Assembly (NCBI GenBank): GCA_900553225.1
Contig: USCV01000049.1
Location: 1 to 9,237 of the forward strand
Direction: 5' to 3'
From: an uncultured Clostridium sp.
Lineage (GTDB): Bacteria; Bacillota; Clostridia; TANB77; CAG-508
Length of the DNA stretch: 9,237 nucleotides
Shown: positions 7,048 to 9,237 of the stretch, piece by piece
How positions within the stretch are numbered: the stretch's first letter is position 1
Layout of the letters: each line of letters opens with the position of its first letter
Program-made: the position numbers and the translations under genes
Notes under the pieces: model-generated
Database searches by the model: none
What the model was told of the DNA's origin: nothing
What the model saw: only the letters and a program-made list of their open reading frames with translations

Positions 7048-7099
7048 TTATCCACAAATTTATCCACATATGTTGATAAATATCCACATATGTGGAAAT
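7048..7099. other. oriC: Origin of replication, part upstream of dnaA (DnaA box cluster)
   Basis: Perfect DnaA boxes TTATCCACA lie at 7048-7056 and 7060-7068, ATATCCACA (one mismatch) at 7080-7088, and a weaker inverted TGTGGAAAT at 7091-7099. A further perfect inverted box is at 7184-7192. The segment TATCCACATATGT is repeated with a 20-bp period (7061-7073, 7081-7093), and TCCACATATGTGGA (7083-7096) is a perfect 14-bp palindrome. These boxes lie in the dnaA leader. Confidence 0.88.
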
Positions 7100-7134
7100 G
7101 CCAGATAAATAGGAATCCATCTATTTTTCGATAC

Positions 7135-7155
7135 GGAATAATATCACAATATTCC
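7135..7155. repeat. Inverted repeat in the dnaA leader
   Basis: GGAATA (7135-7140) and TATTCC (7150-7155) are separated by 9 nt, between the two groups of DnaA boxes and just downstream of the predicted dnaA transcription start. This is the geometry of an operator, but I do not recognise the binding protein, and six base pairs can occur by chance. Confidence 0.3.
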
Positions 7156-7167
7156 AAGATTTTCTAT

Positions 7168-7197
7168 ATAATATCAAATAATATGTGGATAAGTCAA
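7168..7197 (-). promoter_or_regulatory. Candidate dnaA promoter with a DnaA box in its spacer
   Basis: On the minus strand TTGACT (7197-7192) is followed after 18 nt by TATTAT (7173-7168). The perfect DnaA box TTATCCACA occupies 7192-7184, overlapping the end of the -35 and filling the start of the spacer. DnaA bound there would block RNA polymerase, consistent with the well-known autorepression of dnaA. The leader to the ATG would be about 160 nt. Confidence 0.5.
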
Positions 7198-7234
7198 TAT
7201 AAAAAGAAAATTTATTTTATTTTGCTTGGAACTA

Positions 7235-7264
7235 TTGACATAAATGATAATGTTAATGTATAAT
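7235..7264 (+). promoter_or_regulatory. Promoter of the rpmH operon
   Basis: A perfect TTGACA (7235-7240) and a perfect TATAAT (7259-7264) are separated by 18 nt, giving a strong sigma-A-type promoter with transcription starting near 7271. It drives rpmH and probably the genes behind it, divergently from dnaA. Confidence 0.85.
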
Positions 7265-7332
7265 TGTAACATTGATGAAATAAAATGAAACAATCCGTGT
7301 AAGACGGTATATATACAATAGGAGGTGCAATA

Positions 7333-7467
7333 ATGAAAAGAACTTTTCAACCAAAAAAGAGACAAGAACAAAAAGAACATGGCTTTATGAAAAGAATGAA
7401 AACTAAAGCCGGAAGAAATGTACTAAAAGCTAGACGTGAAAAAGGAAGAAAAAAAATTAGTGCTTAA
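7333..7467 (+). CDS. rpmH: 50S ribosomal protein L34
   Basis: A complete 44-residue L34, a small very basic protein of the large ribosomal subunit. It begins MKRTFQPKKR and contains HGFMKRMKTKAGRNVLKARR and KGRKKISA, matching the family from end to end (typical MKRTYQP, HGFRARM, GRNVL and KGRK). An ideal Shine-Dalgarno AGGAGG (7320-7325) lies 7 nt before the ATG, and a strong promoter lies about 70 nt upstream. It is the first gene of the rightward cluster beside oriC, with rnpA following after a terminator-like hairpin, a conserved arrangement in bacteria. Confidence 0.97.
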   Translation: MKRTFQPKKRQEQKEHGFMKRMKTKAGRNVLKARREKGRKKISA

Positions 7468-7472
7468 TATTT

Positions 7473-7501
7473 GGGGCCATATTAATAATGTGGCTCTTTT
7501 T
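7473..7501 (+). terminator. Intrinsic terminator/attenuator between rpmH and rnpA
   Basis: GGGGCCA (7473-7479) pairs with TGGCTCT (7491-7497), including G-U pairs, and the stem continues inward to about 11 bp with a 3-nt loop. A T-run (7497-7501) follows directly. No separate rnpA promoter is evident, so partial read-through here would keep RNase P protein well below L34. Confidence 0.7.
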
Positions 7502-7528
7502 ACAATAATATGATAAAGAGTGAGTTTT

Positions 7529-7870
7529 ATGAAAAAGGTAAAAACATTAAAGAAAAACTATGAATTTAAAAATGTTTTAAACAAAGGAAAATTTTATATT
7601 GGGAATCAAATAACTGTATACATAAATACAAATCATGTTAATAAAAATATAATTGGAGTTGCTGTAAGTTCTAAGATTGGAAAAGCAGTTAAACGAAATC
7701 ATATTAAAAGATTAATACGAGAAGCATTTTATAAAATTAGAAATCAAATTAAAGGTGGACATGATATCGTCTTTGTTTGGAACAAAAAAGTCGACATAAA
7801 GTCTGCAAATTATTATATTATTAAAAAAGACATGGAAAAAATATTTAAAAAGGCTAAAATATTTAATTAA
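7529..7870 (+). CDS. rnpA: Ribonuclease P protein component
   Basis: The protein subunit of RNase P, which binds the catalytic RNA and helps cleave the 5' leader of pre-tRNAs. It has 113 residues from the ATG at 7529, normal for the family. It opens with the typical basic MKKVKTLKKNYEFKNVLNKG. The RNR signature is GKAVKRNHIKRLIREAF (51-67), and later GHDIVFVW matches the conserved DIV strand. An in-frame GTG at 7520 would add three residues, but it has no ribosome-binding site of its own, and AAAGAGTGAG there better serves the ATG. It lies 61 nt behind rpmH across a probable attenuator and 11 nt before yidD. Confidence 0.95.
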   Translation: MKKVKTLKKNYEFKNVLNKGKFYIGNQITVYINTNHVNKNIIGVAVSSKIGKAVKRNHIKRLIREAFYKIRNQIKGGHDIVFVWNKKVDIKSANYYIIKKDMEKIFKKAKIFN

Positions 7871-7881
7871 GAAAGTTGAAA

Positions 7882-8100
7882 ATGAAGAAAGTATTATTAT
7901 TTATAATAAAGTTATACAAAAAATACATATCACCTATATTTAAGATTAGGGGCGTTGAATGCAAATATTATCCTTCTTGTTCTGAGTACACAAGGCAAGC
8001 AATAGAAAAGTATGGTTGTATAAAAGGAATATTTCTGGGAGGAAAAAGAATATTGAAATGCAATCCATTTTCTAAAGGGGGATATGATCCATTAAAATAA
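7882..8100 (+). CDS. yidD: Membrane protein insertion efficiency factor YidD
   Basis: A 72-residue YidD-family protein (also called haemolysin family), a small basic, amphipathic, membrane-associated protein thought to help YidC-dependent insertion of membrane proteins. The conserved cysteine motifs are clear: CKYYPSCSEYTRQAI (Cys27 and Cys33), KYGCIKGIFLGGKRILKC (Cys46 and Cys60) and NPFSKGGYDPLK at the C-terminus. The N-terminus is hydrophobic and basic (LLFIIKLYKKYISPIF). The ATG at 7882 is preferred, with GAAAG 6 nt upstream; a TTG at 7876 would add two residues. It sits between rnpA and yidC, 13 nt before yidC, in one probable transcript. Confidence 0.93.
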   Translation: MKKVLLFIIKLYKKYISPIFKIRGVECKYYPSCSEYTRQAIEKYGCIKGIFLGGKRILKCNPFSKGGYDPLK

Positions 8101-8113
8101 CGGAGGAGAAAGT

Positions 8114-9025
8114 ATGTTTTTAGCAGAGATATTTGGTTATTTACTAAACTTTTTATATGATCTTTTGCATAGTTATGGAATATCTATTATTATATTTTCG
8201 ATAATAGTTAGGATTATTCTTATTCCAATAACAATAAATCAGCAAAAGTCAATGAAAAAAACAAATAAAATTCAGAAGGAAATAAAGATAATACAGAATA
8301 AATACAAAAACAATCCTGAAAAACTAAATCAGGAAACAATGGAGTTATATAAAAGAGAAAAAATGAATCCATTATCAGGATGTTTTAGTGCGATTATCCA
8401 GATTTTTATTATCTTATCTGTATTTTGGCTTGTAAGTTCGCCTTTAACTTATATGAAAAAAGTTAAAGAATTAGATATTTACAAAGAATATGAAACAAAA
8501 GTTGCAGAAAATAGCTCAACGAAATCTAGTTATAAAGAAATTGCTATGATAAATCTAGTAGAAAAAGACTACATACAAATTTCTGAACAATTAAAAAATG
8601 AAAATATTGAAAATAAAGAGGAATTGGAAAACAAAAGGAACGAATTAAATAAATTGAGAATTAATATGAATTTTTGCGGAATTGATTTAAGTAAAGTTCC
8701 AACACAAAGTTTAAATGACTTTAAAGTTTATATTATACCGATTTTATATGTTTTATCTTCTTTTATATCTATAAGATTAACCACAAATTCACAAAGCAAT
8801 GAGAATAATACAAATAAAGAAAATGAAAATTCTACTGAAATTGATGCAATGCAAAGTATGAATAAGAGTATGTCATATATGATGCCAATTATGTCTGTAT
8901 CGATTGCTGCAGTTGCACCATTAGGTTTAGCACTATATTGGCTTATAAGTAATATTTTAATGATAATAGAAAGATTGATAATAAAAAAGATTTTTGATTC
9001 TAAGGGGGAAGAAAAAAATGACTGA
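8114..9025 (+). CDS. yidC: Membrane protein insertase YidC (SpoIIIJ/OxaA family)
   Basis: A 303-residue YidC/Oxa1 insertase of Gram-positive type, which inserts proteins into the cytoplasmic membrane alone or with Sec. It has no lipobox signal peptide, unlike Bacillus SpoIIIJ. Predicted segments: about 21-40 with the conserved groove arginine Arg33 (FSIIVRIILIPI); a charged helical cytoplasmic loop 41-85; about 88-108 after MNPLSGC; about 204-222; and a C-terminal pair about 253-285 (APLGLALYWLISN, characteristic of the family). The extracellular loop (about 109-203) is long, roughly 95 residues, rich in Lys, Glu and Asn and probably coiled coil. An Asn/Glu-rich loop (225-242) precedes the last two segments. 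The ATG is preceded by GGAGGAG at 5 nt. The stop overlaps the start of jag by 8 nt. Confidence 0.94.
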   Translation: MFLAEIFGYLLNFLYDLLHSYGISIIIFSIIVRIILIPITINQQKSMKKTNKIQKEIKIIQNKYKNNPEKLNQETMELYKREKMNPLSGCFSAIIQIFIILSVFWLVSSPLTYMKKVKELDIYKEYETKVAENSSTKSSYKEIAMINLVEKDYIQISEQLKNENIENKEELENKRNELNKLRINMNFCGIDLSKVPTQSLNDFKVYIIPILYVLSSFISIRLTTNSQSNENNTNKENENSTEIDAMQSMNKSMSYMMPIMSVSIAAVAPLGLALYWLISNILMIIERLIIKKIFDSKGEEKND

Positions 9026-9237
9026 AAGTATTATTTCCGAAGGAAAAACAACTCAAGAAGCTATTGAAAACGGACTAAAAAAGCTTAATGTTACTAAGGA
9101 CAAGGTTGAAATAAATATTATTGAGAACACAGAAAAAAGAAGTTTTTTTAGTATTTTAACCCCAAGAGTTGTTAAAGTTGAACTTAGATTAAAAGAAAAT
9201 ATTATACAAAAATCTAATCATAATAATAAAAATGAAA
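9018..9237 (+). CDS. jag: Jag (SpoIIIJ-associated RNA-binding protein), 3' end missing
   Basis: The first 73 codons of a Jag/KhpB-type protein, truncated by the window end. The visible part is the N-terminal Jag domain: SIISEGKTTQEAIENGLKKL followed by VEINIIENTEKRSFFSI and VVKVELRL, matching the family pattern (GKTVEEAIEKAL, then a strand and KxGFFG). Here the glycine-rich turn is replaced by RSFFSIL. The KH and R3H RNA-binding domains would lie beyond the window. The ATG at 9018 overlaps the 3' end of yidC by 8 nt, with GGGGGA upstream, so translation is probably coupled. Jag next to YidC is a very widespread arrangement in Bacillota. Confidence 0.88.
   Translation, partial: MTESIISEGKTTQEAIENGLKKLNVTKDKVEINIIENTEKRSFFSILTPRVVKVELRLKENIIQKSNHNNKNE

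Noticed and set aside
7032..7133. TATCGAA at 7032-7038 and its inverse TTCGATA at 7127-7133 as Spo0A boxes in oriC
   Set aside because: Each has one mismatch to TGTCGAA, and they are neither tandem nor phased; such near matches are expected by chance.
7295..7307. Small hairpin CCGT/ACGG in the rpmH leader as a riboswitch
   Set aside because: Only 4 bp, with no conserved riboswitch core; the leader of about 60 nt is too short for known classes.
7174..7380. Minus-strand frame of 68 codons between dnaA and rpmH
   Set aside because: Overlaps the rpmH start, its promoter and a DnaA box; its residues come from the antisense of functional elements.
1..9237. CRISPR array, insertion sequence, prophage or defence system
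   Set aside because: No spaced repeat array, transposase, integrase, terminal inverted repeats or defence-gene motifs seen; nearly all the sequence is explained by core origin-region genes.

Overview
The window is the replication-origin neighbourhood of a low-GC (very AT-rich) Bacillota chromosome. Gene order, protein sequences and bipartite oriC layout point to the class Clostridia, perhaps an uncultured gut-type lineage. That placement is inference from gene order and motifs such as PLWGKMLNVEK in GyrB; no 16S gene or search is available. Bases 1-14 match the 3' end of an Illumina TruSeq read-2 adapter, so the window starts at a raw assembly or contig edge and is probably from a draft or metagenomic assembly.

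Left to right: adapter remnant (1-14). A minus-strand gene cut by the contig edge (15-432) encodes a protein resembling the N-terminal TraC-like part of conjugative VirB4/TraC ATPases. It has a good sigma-A-type promoter, two tandem Spo0A-box-like heptamers and apparently a non-ATG start. A non-coding stretch follows (about 495-982), then a perfect hairpin just after gyrB. Next come leftward gyrB (1023-2936), recF (3111-4187) and dnaN (4221-5336), then one half of oriC (5351-5545) with DnaA boxes and a DnaA-trio unwinding element. Leftward dnaA (5659-6997) is split by one extra base at about 6517. The other half of oriC with divergent promoters lies at 7048-7264. Rightward rpmH, rnpA, yidD, yidC and jag (7333-9237, jag cut by the window end) complete the layout.

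All genes are transcribed away from oriC. The left arm supplies initiation and replication functions: initiator DnaA, sliding clamp DnaN, repair ATPase RecF and gyrase B. The right arm is the ancient L34 / RNase P protein / YidD / YidC / Jag cluster for translation, tRNA processing, membrane-protein insertion and RNA binding. The S4-domain gene yaaA often found between dnaN and recF is missing, no remB-like gene lies between recF and gyrB, and gyrA does not follow gyrB.

Nothing here looks like a new defence, mobile or metabolic system. The points worth a second look are the dnaA frameshift, the lone TraC-like gene with its odd start and Spo0A-like sites, and the fine structure of oriC.
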